The notes: generated by a model from the letters alone, not told the origin. Counted from the first letter of the stretch, positions 46,707 to 55,824 are shown. The stretch: DNA of 64,000 nucleotides from Acidisarcina polymorpha (GCF_003330725.1 NZ_CP030840.1:6504116-6568115), one strand, 5' to 3'. A program made the numbers and translations.

Positions 46707-47821
46707 GTGGTTGCGTCCTTCTCTTGCTGGGCCGTCGCATTCCAGCCGATCTCATCAAGGGATTCGATAAGCGCCTCAACGGCCGTCATCATCTGTGCGC
46801 CCGTCCCAACCGTGATCCGGACACAGCCATTACAACCCGGGTCGCTCGAACGGTCTCGCAGAAGAATTCCTCTCTGCCGCATCTGATCGACAAACTGCGC
46901 GTGCTTTGCACCGATCTTCACCAGCACGAAATTGGCCTCGCTCGTCCAATAGGGGACCTTCAATGCTTCCAACGCGGAAAAGAGCTCCGCACGTGCCGAC
47001 AGGACCTCGCGAACATACCAGTCGAGATACTCCTTGTCGTCGAGTGCCGCGGGAAGGCAGGCCAAGGCAAGCGAGTTGACGCTATAAGGGGATGTTACTC
47101 GTCGCAGCCACCGCACACTCTCAACATCCCCGGCTAACATACCGATTCTCAATCCAGCTAAGCCATAGGCTTTCGAAAAGGTACGTGCCAGCAACAAGTT
47201 TGGGAAGCGTCCAATGAGATCGGCAACCGTGTTTCCAAAGAAGTGAAAATACGCTTCATCGACTAGTACAGCCGCCTGAGGCGCGTGCTCCACAATCTTC
47301 AGTATTTGCTCGCGAGTCGCCGTCTTGCCGGTTGGACTGTTTGGATTGGCAATGGCGATCAGCTTGGTTGCCGGTGTTACAGCGTTCAAGAGCCGCTCAA
47401 GGGGAAACTCAAAGTCGGCCGCAGCCTGCACCCCAACGACCTTGGCCTCGGTTGCCGATGCATAGACCTCATACATGGAGTAAGTCGGAATCGGCAAAAG
47501 TATCTCATCGCCGGCATCGAGGTAGGTCTCGCATAGGACATGAATCGCCTCGTCGACGCCATTGGTGAGCAGCACTTGTTCCGCGGCGAGCCCCAGATGT
47601 TCCGCCACCAGCCGCTCCACTGGTTCACGCTCCGGATACCGGGTCAGGTCGGAGGAACCGATCTCTCGCAATACCCTCAAGACCGCCGGCGAACACTCGA
47701 GTGTGTTCTCGTTGAAGTCGAGACGAAGCCCATTTCGATTGCCCAGCGGAGGATGATATTCCTTCATGCGGAGCACCGCCGCGCGCGGCTTAGGCGAAGT
47801 TGTCAGAGTAGACTCAGGCAC
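46703..47821 (-). CDS. hisC: Histidinol-phosphate aminotransferase
   Basis: This PLP enzyme turns imidazole acetol phosphate into histidinol phosphate. The 372-residue protein has [15 protein letters not shown] near the N-terminus, [30 protein letters not shown] and the PLP lysine in [21 protein letters not shown] chose GTG 47821 because GGAGG lies seven bases upstream. This start overlaps the hisD stop by 8 bases, whereas the first ATG (47920) would overlap by more than 100. The C-terminus ([11 protein letters not shown]) is typical. Confidence 0.95.
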   Translation of the reverse strand: MPESTLTTSPKPRAAVLRMKEYHPPLGNRNGLRLDFNENTLECSPAVLRVLREIGSSDLTRYPEREPVERLVAEHLGLAAEQVLLTNGVDEAIHVLCETYLDAGDEILLPIPTYSMYEVYASATEAKVVGVQAAADFEFPLERLLNAVTPATKLIAIANPNSPTGKTATREQILKIVEHAPQAAVLVDEAYFHFFGNTVADLIGRFPNLLLARTFSKAYGLAGLRIGMLAGDVESVRWLRRVTSPYSVNSLALACLPAALDDKEYLDWYVREVLSARAELFSALEALKVPYWTSEANFVLVKIGAKHAQFVDQMRQRGILLRDRSSDPGCNGCVRITVGTGAQMMTAVEALIESLDEIGWNATAQQEKDATT

Positions 47822-49115
47822 CTGCTGACCTCCGTGATGAAGAGGTCTTACCTCTACCGATACTCCGCGAGCGAATAGCGTCAGCGTGACCATCAAGCCC
47901 CTCAGCCTCCGCAATTGCAATTGCAGAAGGGCCCAGCGACTTGAGCGCCGACCGGTTGTAGCTTTGTACCGTGATCAGTTTGATGAAGTCCATTACGCTC
48001 AGGCCGCCCCGCACGCGAGCTAGACCTCCAGTGGGGAGCGTATGGTTGGGCCCGGAAATATAGTCCCCCATGGGTTGGGTTGAGTAATCCCCGACGAAGA
48101 CCGAGCCGGCATTGCGCACCCACGAAAGGTCCGCCTGGCTGTCCACAGTCAGATGTTCCGGAGCCAATCGATTGGTAATCGTTCGCGCCTCATCGAGAGA
48201 ACCGGTGAGAAAGACGAAGCCGCGGGTATGGAGCGATTCCTTAGCGACCGGGTTCGATTTCGCGCGAGTTTTCACCTCATGGATGACCTCCGCCGCCAAA
48301 GAGGGCTGCGTGGTGACTAGAACGGCAAGCGCATGGGGATCATGTTCCGCCTGTGCGACCAGGTCAGCCGCAATGTACGCGGCATTCCCTTTATCGCTCG
48401 TCACCACGATCTCGGTCGGACCCGCAAGCATGTCGATCGCGCAGTCGAAGGCCACCAATCTCTTCGCAGTGGTTACGTACAGGTTTCCCGGCCCGACGAT
48501 CTTATCCACGCGTGCGATCGTCTCCGTGCCATACGCCAGGACTGCGATGGCCTGCGCGCCTCCCATCTGGTAGAAGCAGTCGACCCCCAGCAGATGAGCC
48601 GCGGCAAGAGTCTCGCGAGCGGGATTTGGCGAGGCCACCACGATCCGCTCTACTCCCGCCACTTGTGCCGGAATCACCGTCATCAAAAGCGACGACGGTA
48701 GCGGATGGCGCCCGCTAGGGACATAGCAGCCGACGGCATCAATTGGACGAACAAGTTGTCCGGTGCTAAGCCCGGGTATTGGAGCGAGGCTCCACTTCCC
48801 CGGTAGCTGCCTCTCGGCAAAAGCTCGAATATTTTTCGCCGCTGTTTGAAGAGCACCGCGCACTGCTTCCGGCGTCTCGTTCCAGGCAAGCTGCATCTCG
48901 TCCGGCATGATTTGCAACTGCGACTGTGGCGAGACCCCGTCGAGTTGGGCGACCAGCCTGCGCAGCGCTCTGTCGCCGCTCTTGCGCACTTGACCAATGA
49001 TCTTGCGCACCACCGGAGCAACCGACTCCGCGCTCGACTCCTGGCGTCCTTCCAGCGCCAGCAGAACGCGCTGCGCCTCGGCCTTCCCCCGTCCAGTTGT
49101 CCTGACCAGCTTCAT
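47814..49115 (-). CDS. hisD: Histidinol dehydrogenase
   Basis: This zinc enzyme performs the last two oxidations of histidine synthesis. The 433-residue protein has VPSGRHPLPSSLLMTVIPA near residue 132, DKIVGPGNLYVTTAKR near residue 208, the His/Gln pair in ADLVAQAEHDPHA near residue 250 and HLTVDS near residue 325. ISGPNHTLPTGGLARV with FIKLITVQ follows. The ATG overlaps the hisG stop (TAATG). The C-terminal tail is Ser/Arg-rich beyond the domain. Confidence 0.96.
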   Translation of the reverse strand: MKLVRTTGRGKAEAQRVLLALEGRQESSAESVAPVVRKIIGQVRKSGDRALRRLVAQLDGVSPQSQLQIMPDEMQLAWNETPEAVRGALQTAAKNIRAFAERQLPGKWSLAPIPGLSTGQLVRPIDAVGCYVPSGRHPLPSSLLMTVIPAQVAGVERIVVASPNPARETLAAAHLLGVDCFYQMGGAQAIAVLAYGTETIARVDKIVGPGNLYVTTAKRLVAFDCAIDMLAGPTEIVVTSDKGNAAYIAADLVAQAEHDPHALAVLVTTQPSLAAEVIHEVKTRAKSNPVAKESLHTRGFVFLTGSLDEARTITNRLAPEHLTVDSQADLSWVRNAGSVFVGDYSTQPMGDYISGPNHTLPTGGLARVRGGLSVMDFIKLITVQSYNRSALKSLGPSAIAIAEAEGLDGHADAIRSRSIGRGKTSSSRRSAGA

Positions 49116-49990
49116 TACAAAACGACCTTGTTTAAAGGATATTCAACGATACCAGTTGCGCCCGCCGCCTTGAGCTTCGGAATGACGACACGGACCACGT
49201 CTTCCTGGAGGATCGTGTTCACCGCAACCCAATCCGCATTCGAGAGCGTCGATATCGTTGGCGAGTTCAGGGCGGGAAGCACCGATATCACGGCGGCAAG
49301 ATTTGCCTGTTGCACGTTCAGCATGAGTCCGACATGACCCTGAGCGGCGATCGCCGCATTCAGCATCAAGGCGAGACTGTCGACCTTCTCGCGCTTCCAC
49401 TGATCCTGGTAGGCGGCCTTGTTGGCTATCAGGTGAGTTTCGCTCTCCATGACCGTATCGATAATGCGCAGCCGGTTCGCTTTCAAGGAGCTCCCGGTTT
49501 CGGTCACTTCAACGATCGCATCGGCAAGCGTCGGCGGCTTGACTTCTGTAGCTCCCCAGCTAAACTCGACCTTCACTGATACATTCTTGCTGGCGAAGTA
49601 TCGCTTCGTCACTTCAACTAATTCGGTGGCGATCGTCAACCCGTCGAGGTCTTCAGCACGCTGATAAGTTGAGTCTTCGGGAACAGCGAGCACCCACCTT
49701 ACCTTGCGATTGCTCTGCTTGGCATAGGTCAGGCTCGTGGCGCTGACGACGTCCAGCCCGCTCTCAACCACCCAATCGATCCCAGTCAACCCGGCATCAA
49801 GCACGCCATGCTCGACATAGCGCGCCATCTCCTGCGCGCGAATCAGCATGCACTCAATATCGTCATCATCGATCGAAGGGAAATAGGAACGGCCATTTGC
49901 ATAGATATTCCAGCCGGCGCGCCCAAAAAGCGCAATCGTCGCATCCTGCAGGCTTCCTTTCGGGATGCCAAGTCTTAGCTTGCCGCTCAT
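49115..49990 (-). CDS. hisG: ATP phosphoribosyltransferase, long form
   Basis: This is the first committed enzyme, joining ATP and PRPP. The 291-residue length indicates the long form with a C-terminal ACT-like regulatory domain, which normally confers feedback inhibition by histidine and does not need HisZ. Motifs include [28 protein letters not shown] near residue 65, and [17 protein letters not shown] near residue 165. It overlaps both hisI (ATGA) and hisD (TAATG). Confidence 0.96.
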   Translation of the reverse strand: MSGKLRLGIPKGSLQDATIALFGRAGWNIYANGRSYFPSIDDDDIECMLIRAQEMARYVEHGVLDAGLTGIDWVVESGLDVVSATSLTYAKQSNRKVRWVLAVPEDSTYQRAEDLDGLTIATELVEVTKRYFASKNVSVKVEFSWGATEVKPPTLADAIVEVTETGSSLKANRLRIIDTVMESETHLIANKAAYQDQWKREKVDSLALMLNAAIAAQGHVGLMLNVQQANLAAVISVLPALNSPTISTLSNADWVAVNTILQEDVVRVVIPKLKAAGATGIVEYPLNKVVL

Positions 49991-50364
49991 GCCTGCACCT
50001 CTGCTTGCTGTTCATCGCGGCTGACCCGAATCGGACGAGTGAAACAACTGACCGTGCCCTCGTGACAGACCAGGCCATCCCCCTCGACCTCCACGCGGAA
50101 GAGCAGCGTGTCCCGGTCGCAATCGGTCGACGCATCGACCACCCGGAGACGGTTGCCGCTGGTCTCTCCCTTCATCCACAGCTTTTTGCGCGTCCTGCTC
50201 CAGAAAGTAACAAATCCAGTCTCTAAGGTTTTCGCGTAGCTAATCTCATTGAGGAAGCCGACCATCAGCACCTCCAGTGTTTTCGCATCCTGCACGATCG
50301 CAGGAACTAGTCCGTCCATCTTTGCAAAATCGATGCAATTCGGTTCTATCGTCGTCGCTGTCAT
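49987..50364 (-). CDS. hisI: Phosphoribosyl-AMP cyclohydrolase
   Basis: This zinc/magnesium enzyme opens the purine ring in step three of the pathway. The 125-residue HisI-only protein (no HisE part) has [36 protein letters not shown] and the metal-ligand stretch [17 protein letters not shown]...CH. It is the first gene of the operon and lies about 26 bases after the terminator of the attenuator. hisE is not in the window. Confidence 0.95.
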   Translation of the reverse strand: MTATTIEPNCIDFAKMDGLVPAIVQDAKTLEVLMVGFLNEISYAKTLETGFVTFWSRTRKKLWMKGETSGNRLRVVDASTDCDRDTLLFRVEVEGDGLVCHEGTVSCFTRPIRVSRDEQQAEVQA

Positions 50365-50390
50365 CGTCCATCCACTTCATTTTGGGAATG

Positions 50391-50427
50391 AAAAAGCCCG
50401 CCTTCGCTTTCGCGCCGGCGGGCTTTT
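50391..50427 (-). terminator. Leader terminator (attenuator) ahead of the his operon
   Basis: On the minus strand AAAAGCCCGCC and GGCGGGCTTTT make a perfect 11-base stem with a 14-base loop that itself can form GCG-gaaa... pairs, followed by five T. It lies between the His-rich leader peptide (stop at 50448) and the hisI start (50364), so unless it is prevented from forming, transcription of the operon should stop here. The stem's palindrome also gives A/T runs on the plus strand. Confidence 0.9.
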
Positions 50428-50474
50428 ACTGATCTCTTGGTTTGGGCTTATTCGTGCCCGGAAGAGTCCGCCGG
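50415..50474 (-). promoter_or_regulatory. Candidate antiterminator pairing in the his leader RNA
   Basis: The leader RNA segment CCGGCGG (codons 19-21 of the leader peptide, 50474-50468) is a perfect complement of CCGCCGG in the 5' arm of the terminator (50421-50415). A further segment CCGGGC just before the leader stop can pair with GCCCG of the same arm. Pairing would compete with the terminator stem. By-eye folding only; not computed. Confidence 0.55.
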
Positions 50475-50528
50475 CATGTTCGTCACATGGTGATGGAGAG
50501 AATGACGATGATGTGCGCGAATCTGCAT
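50448..50528 (-). CDS. hisL: Histidine-rich leader peptide of the his operon attenuator
   Basis: This 26-codon frame (ATG 50528 to TAA 50448) has His at residues 6, 7, 9, 12, 13, 14 and 25, with six of them in nine codons (HHRHSLHHH). Ribosome stalling at these codons when charged His-tRNA is scarce would favour the antiterminator and allow transcription into hisI. It is preceded by a consensus -35 box and ends 21 bases before the terminator stem. It is too short to be a normal gene, and its His content and place are those of an attenuator leader. It has no clear ribosome site; a promoter start at about 50531 would make it nearly leaderless. Confidence 0.85.
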   Translation of the reverse strand: MQIRAHHRHSLHHHVTNMPADSSGHE

Positions 50529-50530
50529 CC

Positions 50531-50566
50531 TGTAGAAAACCTACAATGCGGCTCCATCATTGTCAA
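50531..50566 (-). promoter_or_regulatory. Probable his operon promoter with palindrome
   Basis: On the minus strand a consensus TTGACA (50566-50561) is followed by a 17-base spacer and TAGGTT (50543-50538), a modest -10. The palindrome TGTAG-gtttt-CTACA (50545-50531) covers the -10 and the expected start and could be an operator. Confidence 0.6.
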
Positions 50567-50708
50567 ACGCCAGCTACAGAATCATCGCAAGCTACCGAAG
50601 ATTGTCGCAAGGTCGAAAGTCATTCAATCTTCACGGCAAACTGTAGACCGTAGTTAGCAAGCTGTGGTGGGATGCTGTCTGGGGAATTCCCCACCTAGAG
50701 GATTCACA

Positions 50709-50909
50709 ATGGCACACGAAGCGCACAAGAAAGCAGCAGAGCATCATACCGCCGCCGCAGAGCACCACAGCAAGGCGGCTGAACACCACGAGGCGGGCAA
50801 CCACGAGCAGGGACATGAACACTCTGCCAAGGCGCACGAGCACTCGAGCGAAGCCCACAAGCACTCCACCGACGCGCACGCAAAATCCTCTGCCCACGCC
50901 GGGAAATAG
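50709..50909 (+). CDS. Histidine/alanine-rich small repeat protein
   Basis: This 66-residue protein is made almost wholly of short helical repeats of the AAEHH / KAAEHH type (EHHTAAAEHH, SKAAEHH) followed by AHEHSSEAHKHS. About a quarter of its residues are His. Nothing marks a membrane segment or signal. Similar small His-rich proteins occur in several bacteria without known function. Histidine richness suggests metal binding or pH buffering, but that is inference. ATG 50709 has GAGG eight bases ahead; the frame is open back to 50664. It is divergent from the his operon and closes with a perfect terminator hairpin. Confidence 0.75.
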   Translation: MAHEAHKKAAEHHTAAAEHHSKAAEHHEAGNHEQGHEHSAKAHEHSSEAHKHSTDAHAKSSAHAGK

Positions 50910-50926
50910 CCCTCTCTAGATGAGTC

Positions 50927-50955
50927 GGCCCATGCGAACGAAATTCGCATGGGCC
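50927..50955 (+). terminator. Hairpin terminator after the His-rich gene
   Basis: GGCCCATGCGAA and TTCGCATGGGCC form a perfect 12-base stem with a five-base loop (CGAAA), 17 bases past the stop. The right side has no long T run (ACCAAATTG), so it is a strong hairpin whose terminator role is inferred. Confidence 0.7.
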
Positions 50956-51010
50956 ACCAAATTGATTGTTGCCATCTGCGCTGGTGAAGCAGAGAATACT
51001 CGCAACATTC

Positions 51011-51484
51011 ATGCGAAATTTAAATTCTGAAGGTGCTTCTTCTTTCGAGCGGCTGCTATGCGCCCTCGACTTCTTCTCCGCCAGACTGGGACGAAAAAGG
51101 GCGACGCCCGCTCATCTACTGTTAGGAATTCGCGGAGAAGAAGCAGCCTTCTTTTATCTGCGCAACCGGGGATATGTCATCACCGCGCGATCGTGGCGAT
51201 CCCATCGCTATGCCGGAGATATCGACCTGATCGGGTGGGACGAAGAGTGCCTCTGCTTCATTGAAGTGAAGACCAGAACGACGCGCAGCGTCGCCACTGC
51301 GGAGTCGGCGGTCGATCAGCACAAACGGAAAACTCTGCGCCGGATTGCGCGCCACTACTTGCGGCAACTCCCCGCTCCCCAAGCCATCCGGTTTGACGTG
51401 CTCTCAATCTATTTCGAAGCAGCGACGTTGCCTGACTTTATTCTTTTCGAGAATGCCTTCGGCTGGTCGGAAGAAATTTACTGA
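51011..51484 (+). CDS. YraN/UPF0102 family endonuclease-like protein
   Basis: This 157-residue protein has the UPF0102 restriction-nuclease-like core: IRGEEAAFFYLRNRGYVI near residue 41, then YAGDIDLIGWDEECLCFIEVKTRTTR with the (E/D)..D...ExK catalytic pattern, and QHKRKTLRRIARHYL. The family is widespread and is thought to act in DNA or RNA processing, but its role is not established. TTG 50966 is an alternative start. Its stop overlaps the iscX stop on the other strand by seven bases. Confidence 0.85.
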   Translation: MRNLNSEGASSFERLLCALDFFSARLGRKRATPAHLLLGIRGEEAAFFYLRNRGYVITARSWRSHRYAGDIDLIGWDEECLCFIEVKTRTTRSVATAESAVDQHKRKTLRRIARHYLRQLPAPQAIRFDVLSIYFEAATLPDFILFENAFGWSEEIY

Positions 51485-51693
51485 GCATCTTTATATTCCT
51501 CGTACCAGGCCATCTGTACTGATTCCAGCTTGGATTCGTTCGATTGCGCCGGGTCACCCCGGAAGCCATCCAGTTGGACTATATATTGCAGCAGGTCGGT
51601 AAAACGGACGGTAAGTGGATCGAGCTCCGGATACTTCTCCTGGAGCTGAATACCGATCTCTTCAGCATCTTCCCATCCGAACTCGTTCGTCAT
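51478..51693 (-). CDS. iscX: Fe-S assembly protein IscX
   Basis: This 71-residue acidic protein is the last gene of the isc operon. In E. coli, IscX binds IscS and modulates sulfur transfer, possibly as an iron-responsive regulator. The family text is clear: WEDAEEIGIQLQEKYPELDPLTVRFTDL and KLESVQMAWYEEYKD. I used the second ATG (51693), since GGAG is six bases before it and only three before the first. Confidence 0.92.
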   Translation of the reverse strand: MTNEFGWEDAEEIGIQLQEKYPELDPLTVRFTDLLQYIVQLDGFRGDPAQSNESKLESVQMAWYEEYKDAQ

Positions 51694-51726
51694 CATGATC
51701 TCCGCAAATCGTGTTTACCGGATCGC

Positions 51727-52155
51727 CTAATTCTCAGCGAGCGTCAGGGGCTTACCTTCAGATACGTAGTTACGGTTCCACTTAGGAATCTCTACGACGT
51801 AAGATCCCGGCTTGGTGATGACCGCCTGGCAGCCAAGGCGGGAATTCAATTGTGGATCGGCGGCCATATCGAGTCGATCGAGCTCATCATCGTCGGCGGC
51901 GCTCAGTCCATCAGCTCCCTCCTCGACCCAGATGTGACAAGTGGTGCAGGCACAAGAACCGCCGCAGGCATGGTCCAGAAAAATACCAAAATTTTCAGCG
52001 ACATCGAGGAAGGACATGGGCTTGCCATGGTGGTCGTACGGAAGAGTCCCGTACTTGAACTCAACCGTGCGGCCTTCTGGTTGGAAGGTCACCCGCACCA
52101 TATCATCGCCAGGTGGTTGAGTGAGATCAATCGGCTTATTAGAGGAATCGGTCAT
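51727..52155 (-). CDS. fdx: Adrenodoxin-type [2Fe-2S] ferredoxin
   Basis: This 142-residue ferredoxin of the isc operon supplies electrons for cluster assembly. The cysteine set HACGGSCACTTC near residue 64 and RLGC near residue 106 gives the four ligands (C-x5-C-x2-C...C). The N-terminus is slightly extended by a Pro/Asp-rich region. It is located between hscA and iscX. Confidence 0.94.
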   Translation of the reverse strand: MTDSSNKPIDLTQPPGDDMVRVTFQPEGRTVEFKYGTLPYDHHGKPMSFLDVAENFGIFLDHACGGSCACTTCHIWVEEGADGLSAADDDELDRLDMAADPQLNSRLGCQAVITKPGSYVVEIPKWNRNYVSEGKPLTLAEN

Positions 52156-52221
52156 CTTATCGCTTTCCGTATAGGTTGCAAATGTAACTTGAGTGGCTTC
52201 ATAACTCGTGACGCGTTGCAG

Positions 52222-54165
52222 TTATTCAAACTGCGCTTTGCCAAATGGATGCGGCGCGGTAGGGCCCTCTCCCAGGCCGCTTCCAGCTGCCTCCATCGTC
52301 TTTCCATGCAAGGCGTAGGCGACCGTGCTATCCATCATCAACTCCGCGAAACGATGCGTCGCTCGATCCAACGCAGATACCGCAGCCTGTATTAGCTTGA
52401 AGTCATCGCCATCCTTCAGGACCGAGAGCTCATCGCGAAGCAAGAATATCTGCTCGCGCTCTTCAGTCGTCAGTTGCTCCCATGCGGATTGCATCGGGGC
52501 CTTCGCAACCGCTGCCAGGATGGTGTTTGCCTCGTTCCTCGCTTCAATCAACTGCCGCTGTTCAATGTCCGATTCAGCGTAATCGAAGGATTCGAGGATC
52601 ATCGATTCCACTTGCTCATCGGTCAACCCATACGTGGGCTTGACCTCGATCTCCGCCTGCTTGCCACTCCGCTGCTCGCGGGCCGAGACTTGCAGGATTC
52701 CATTCGCATCGATAAGAAATTTCACCTCGATCCGCGGCAGCCCCGCGCTCATCGGAGGAATTCCTTTCAGATCGAATCGGGCCAGCGATCTGCAGTCCTT
52801 GGCGAGTTCGCGTTCGCCCTGCACGACATGGATCGCGACATTCGTCTGACCCTCGACCCCGGTAGTGAAATGCTCAGTGGCCGAAGCAGGGATCGTTGAG
52901 TTGCGCTGGATGACCTTGGCGACGACTCCCCCTAATGCCTCGATGCCGAGCGACAGTGGAGTCACATCCAGTAGCAGCATGTTCTCGGTCGCCTGCGAAC
53001 CGCGAGAGAGAATATTAGCCTGCACGGCGGCCCCAAGCGCAACCACCTCGTCCGGATTTAACTCGATATGCGGTTTCTTTCCGCGGGCGCTCAAGCCGAA
53101 CAATTCATCCGTCAGAGCGCGCACCCTGGGGATACGGGTCGACCCTCCAACCAGCACCACTTCGTCGATCTGCTCCGCGCTGATCCCCGCATCTTTAAGC
53201 GCCTGCCTGCATGGATCCGCAGTCCGATCAAGGACAGGCTGGATGAGCAACTCAAATTGTGACCGCTCAATCTTCCGCTGATATCTTGCGCCACCCGGCA
53301 GCTCTACATTGAGAAGCGCTGCATCGTGCGTGGATAGTGCGATCTTAGCTTCGATGACCGCCTTGCGGATCGCTTGGACCGCCTCTCCACTGCCGCGCAG
53401 ATCAATTTCCTGCTCACCATGTATGTCATCAAGCGCGATCGCAATCAGTAAATTATCGATATCATCGCCGCCGAGGTGAGTATCTCCATTGGTCGCCATG
53501 ACCTCGAAGATCCCCTCATGTAATTTGAGGATGGATATATCGAAGGTACCGCCGCCAAGGTCATAGACAGCGACGATGCCGTCGTGCTGTCGATCAAGGC
53601 CGTAGGCTAGCGCGGCCGCAGTTGGCTCGTTCACCAATCGCAAAATATCAAGCCCGGCCATCCGGCCTGCATCTTTGGTCGCCTGACGCTGCGCATCGTT
53701 GAAGTAAGCCGGCACAGTCACAACTGCTTTGCTCACGGGCTCGCCGAAATACCGTTCTGCATTGCGTTTCAGCTGGCGGAGCACAAATGCCGAAATCTCC
53801 GATGGAGTGTAGTCGTTTTCGCCAACTCGAAGCCGCAACACCTCACCTGGCTGCATATTTGCCGCCAGGTGGAATGGAAAAAGCTTCAGCTCTTCCTGGA
53901 TGTCCTCGAGCCCGCGGCCCATCAGTCGCTTGGCGGAGTAAACCACCCGTTCCGGCGCACTCGCCAGATACCTCGCCGCGCCGTTTCCGACGATGACCCG
54001 CTGGGTAGACGCTTCGGCGCTGTCTCTTTGGGGAATGGCCACAACCGAGGGGACCAGCGAAGAACCATCTTCGCCGGGAATTACCACCGGCTCCGCACCC
54101 TGCATATAGGCGACGAGCGAATTTGTGGTGCCTAAATCAATACCAATAACGCGTTCTTCTGCCAT
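52222..54165 (-). CDS. hscA: Fe-S cluster chaperone HscA (Hsp70 family)
   Basis: This specialised Hsp70 binds the LPPVK motif of IscU and drives cluster release. The 647-residue protein starts [16 protein letters not shown], has [14 protein letters not shown] near residue 200, [13 protein letters not shown] near residue 345 and a complete substrate-binding domain ([20 protein letters not shown]). It is placed directly after hscB. The matching LPPVK motif is present in the neighbouring IscU. Confidence 0.95.
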   Translation of the reverse strand: MAEERVIGIDLGTTNSLVAYMQGAEPVVIPGEDGSSLVPSVVAIPQRDSAEASTQRVIVGNGAARYLASAPERVVYSAKRLMGRGLEDIQEELKLFPFHLAANMQPGEVLRLRVGENDYTPSEISAFVLRQLKRNAERYFGEPVSKAVVTVPAYFNDAQRQATKDAGRMAGLDILRLVNEPTAAALAYGLDRQHDGIVAVYDLGGGTFDISILKLHEGIFEVMATNGDTHLGGDDIDNLLIAIALDDIHGEQEIDLRGSGEAVQAIRKAVIEAKIALSTHDAALLNVELPGGARYQRKIERSQFELLIQPVLDRTADPCRQALKDAGISAEQIDEVVLVGGSTRIPRVRALTDELFGLSARGKKPHIELNPDEVVALGAAVQANILSRGSQATENMLLLDVTPLSLGIEALGGVVAKVIQRNSTIPASATEHFTTGVEGQTNVAIHVVQGERELAKDCRSLARFDLKGIPPMSAGLPRIEVKFLIDANGILQVSAREQRSGKQAEIEVKPTYGLTDEQVESMILESFDYAESDIEQRQLIEARNEANTILAAVAKAPMQSAWEQLTTEEREQIFLLRDELSVLKDGDDFKLIQAAVSALDRATHRFAELMMDSTVAYALHGKTMEAAGSGLGEGPTAPHPFGKAQFE

Positions 54166-54195
54166 CTCTTCCTGTCTAAGAACTTTGCCCGAAAA

Positions 54196-54930
54196 CTATG
54201 TCTCGATCGCCTCATCGACACTGTTCACGAGGTTGCGAATATATCGCCGCCGATCGAGCAACGCCGCAAGCTCCTCGCGAACCGCCGTTCGTCTTTGATC
54301 GTCGCCGCCGTCAAGCTCAGTGTCCCATTTCTCCCAGAGTCTCTCTAAAGACGAATTCGTCTCCCGCAGCTGGCCATCGAAGTTAGCTTTAGCCGCTAGC
54401 AGATCTTGCTGAAGCTGCGGATCGACGTCACCGGTTTGCTTGTTCATCCGCATCTCATCGAGCTGCATGTTGAGCTCAAATACTTCTTCAAGCAGGTCGG
54501 CCGGAATGCGGTCTTCTTTTCTTGGGCCGCCTTCATCCGTGCTCGGCGCGCCCTCTAGCTTGAGCAAGTACTCGGTCCGCCGAATCGGATCTTTCAACGT
54601 TCGATAGGCGTCGTTTACCAGCGAACTATTCTCGAGGCTCCACTCTTGTTCCTGCTGACTCGCTCGGGAGTAAACGTCGGGATGCAGCCGCCGGCTCAAC
54701 CGATAAAATTCGCGTTCCAGAGAGGCGACATCTAGCCTCAGCTTTCGCGGCAGAGTGAAGACTTGAAAATAGTCAATGTCACTCGACAGCAATTGCACGC
54801 GGCCGCAGGATCCGCAAAATAACTCAGCTCCGTTCAAGGGTGTGGCGCAGGACCAGCAGACTCGATCGCCCCCTGCACCATGCTTGCTATCCGAACCCGC
54901 CGCGATCGTCGTCTTAGAAGAAGAGGTCAT
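54196..54930 (-). CDS. hscB: J-domain co-chaperone HscB with N-terminal four-cysteine motif
   Basis: HscB brings IscU to HscA and stimulates its ATPase. The 244-residue protein has the J-domain HPD motif (LHPDVY), LVNDAYRTLKDPIRRTEYLL and the C-terminal IscU-binding helices (ELNMQLDEMR). Before the J domain there is a zinc-ribbon motif CWSC...CGSC near residue 24. This is absent from the E. coli protein but resembles the N-terminal domain of eukaryotic HSC20. ATG 54930 overlaps the iscA stop. A C-terminal extension of about 30 residues follows. Confidence 0.92.
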   Translation of the reverse strand: MTSSSKTTIAAGSDSKHGAGGDRVCWSCATPLNGAELFCGSCGRVQLLSSDIDYFQVFTLPRKLRLDVASLEREFYRLSRRLHPDVYSRASQQEQEWSLENSSLVNDAYRTLKDPIRRTEYLLKLEGAPSTDEGGPRKEDRIPADLLEEVFELNMQLDEMRMNKQTGDVDPQLQQDLLAAKANFDGQLRETNSSLERLWEKWDTELDGGDDQRRTAVREELAALLDRRRYIRNLVNSVDEAIET

Positions 54931-55310
54931 GCAGAAAAAGAAGAACCGCACCCGCAGGACTTGGTCGAGTTCGGGTTGATGAAGTTGAATCCCTGCCGCA
55001 TCAGTGTTTCTTCGTAATCAAGAATCATCCCGTGAAGATAGATAAATGACTTCGGGTCGACAAAGATCCGGATGTCGTCAAACTGGTAAATACGATCGCG
55101 CTCCCGCGGCTGTGTGTCGAAGCGAATGTTGTAGGAAAGCCCCGAACAACCACCGCCGGTGATGCCGAGTCGAAGACCGCCTTCGACTGGCGAGACGTTC
55201 TCCTTTGCCATCGCGACCCGGATGCGCTTCAAAGCCCGCTCCGTAACCTGGATGCCCTTTTGGGCAGGCGCAACGTTCTCGGCATTGCGAATTGTCTCTG
55301 CTGCAATCAT
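54927..55310 (-). CDS. iscA: A-type Fe-S carrier protein IscA
   Basis: This 127-residue A-type carrier has the three conserved cysteines: GGGCSGLSY near residue 55 and the C-terminal CGCG (SCGCGSSF). It transfers clusters or iron to targets. ATG 55310 was chosen because the family domain follows directly; the upstream frame only adds non-conserved residues. It sits between iscU and hscB in the operon. Confidence 0.93.
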   Translation of the reverse strand: MIAAETIRNAENVAPAQKGIQVTERALKRIRVAMAKENVSPVEGGLRLGITGGGCSGLSYNIRFDTQPRERDRIYQFDDIRIFVDPKSFIYLHGMILDYEETLMRQGFNFINPNSTKSCGCGSSFSA

Positions 55311-55401
55311 CCCGTTTCCGTTTCCTCTGACACTTATTAAAAGAAGGTCGGTAACTCGCAAGCCAACGACCTTCTCAAGGCATAGCCCAGCGAACGCAGA
55401 C

Positions 55402-55824
55402 TTACTGCGCGGCAACCGCATGAACCGGAGCGCTTTCGGCCACGCCGTTTTTCTTCTTCCAGTCGCCAATTGCCGCGCGAATCGCATCTTCGGCAAGCAC
55501 CGAGCAGTGGATCTTCACCGGGGGCAGCGCGAGTTCCTTGACGATGTCGGTGTTCTTGATCTGCATCGCTTCTTCCACCGTCTTACCCTTCACCCACTCC
55601 GTCGCGAGCGACGAAGACGCAATGGCCGACCCACAGCCGAAGGTCTTGAACTTGGCTTCCTCAATGATCTGGGTCTCCGGATTGACCTTGATCTGCAGAC
55701 GCATCACGTCGCCGCACTCCGGAGCGCCAACCAGGCCGGTTCCTACTTCGCTGCTGTTCTTGTCCATCTGGCCCACATTGCGGGGGTTGTTGTAATGATC
55801 AATTACCTTATCGCTGTATGCCAT
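55402..55824 (-). CDS. iscU: Fe-S cluster scaffold IscU
   Basis: This 140-residue scaffold holds the nascent cluster. The three ligand cysteines are in PECGDVM, TFGCGSAIASSS and KIHCSVLAEDAI, and the HscA-recognition motif LPPVK precedes the third. The ATG has GGGAG about eight bases upstream. A C-terminal tail of about 12 residues extends beyond the E. coli length. Confidence 0.97.
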   Translation of the reverse strand: MAYSDKVIDHYNNPRNVGQMDKNSSEVGTGLVGAPECGDVMRLQIKVNPETQIIEEAKFKTFGCGSAIASSSLATEWVKGKTVEEAMQIKNTDIVKELALPPVKIHCSVLAEDAIRAAIGDWKKKNGVAESAPVHAVAAQ

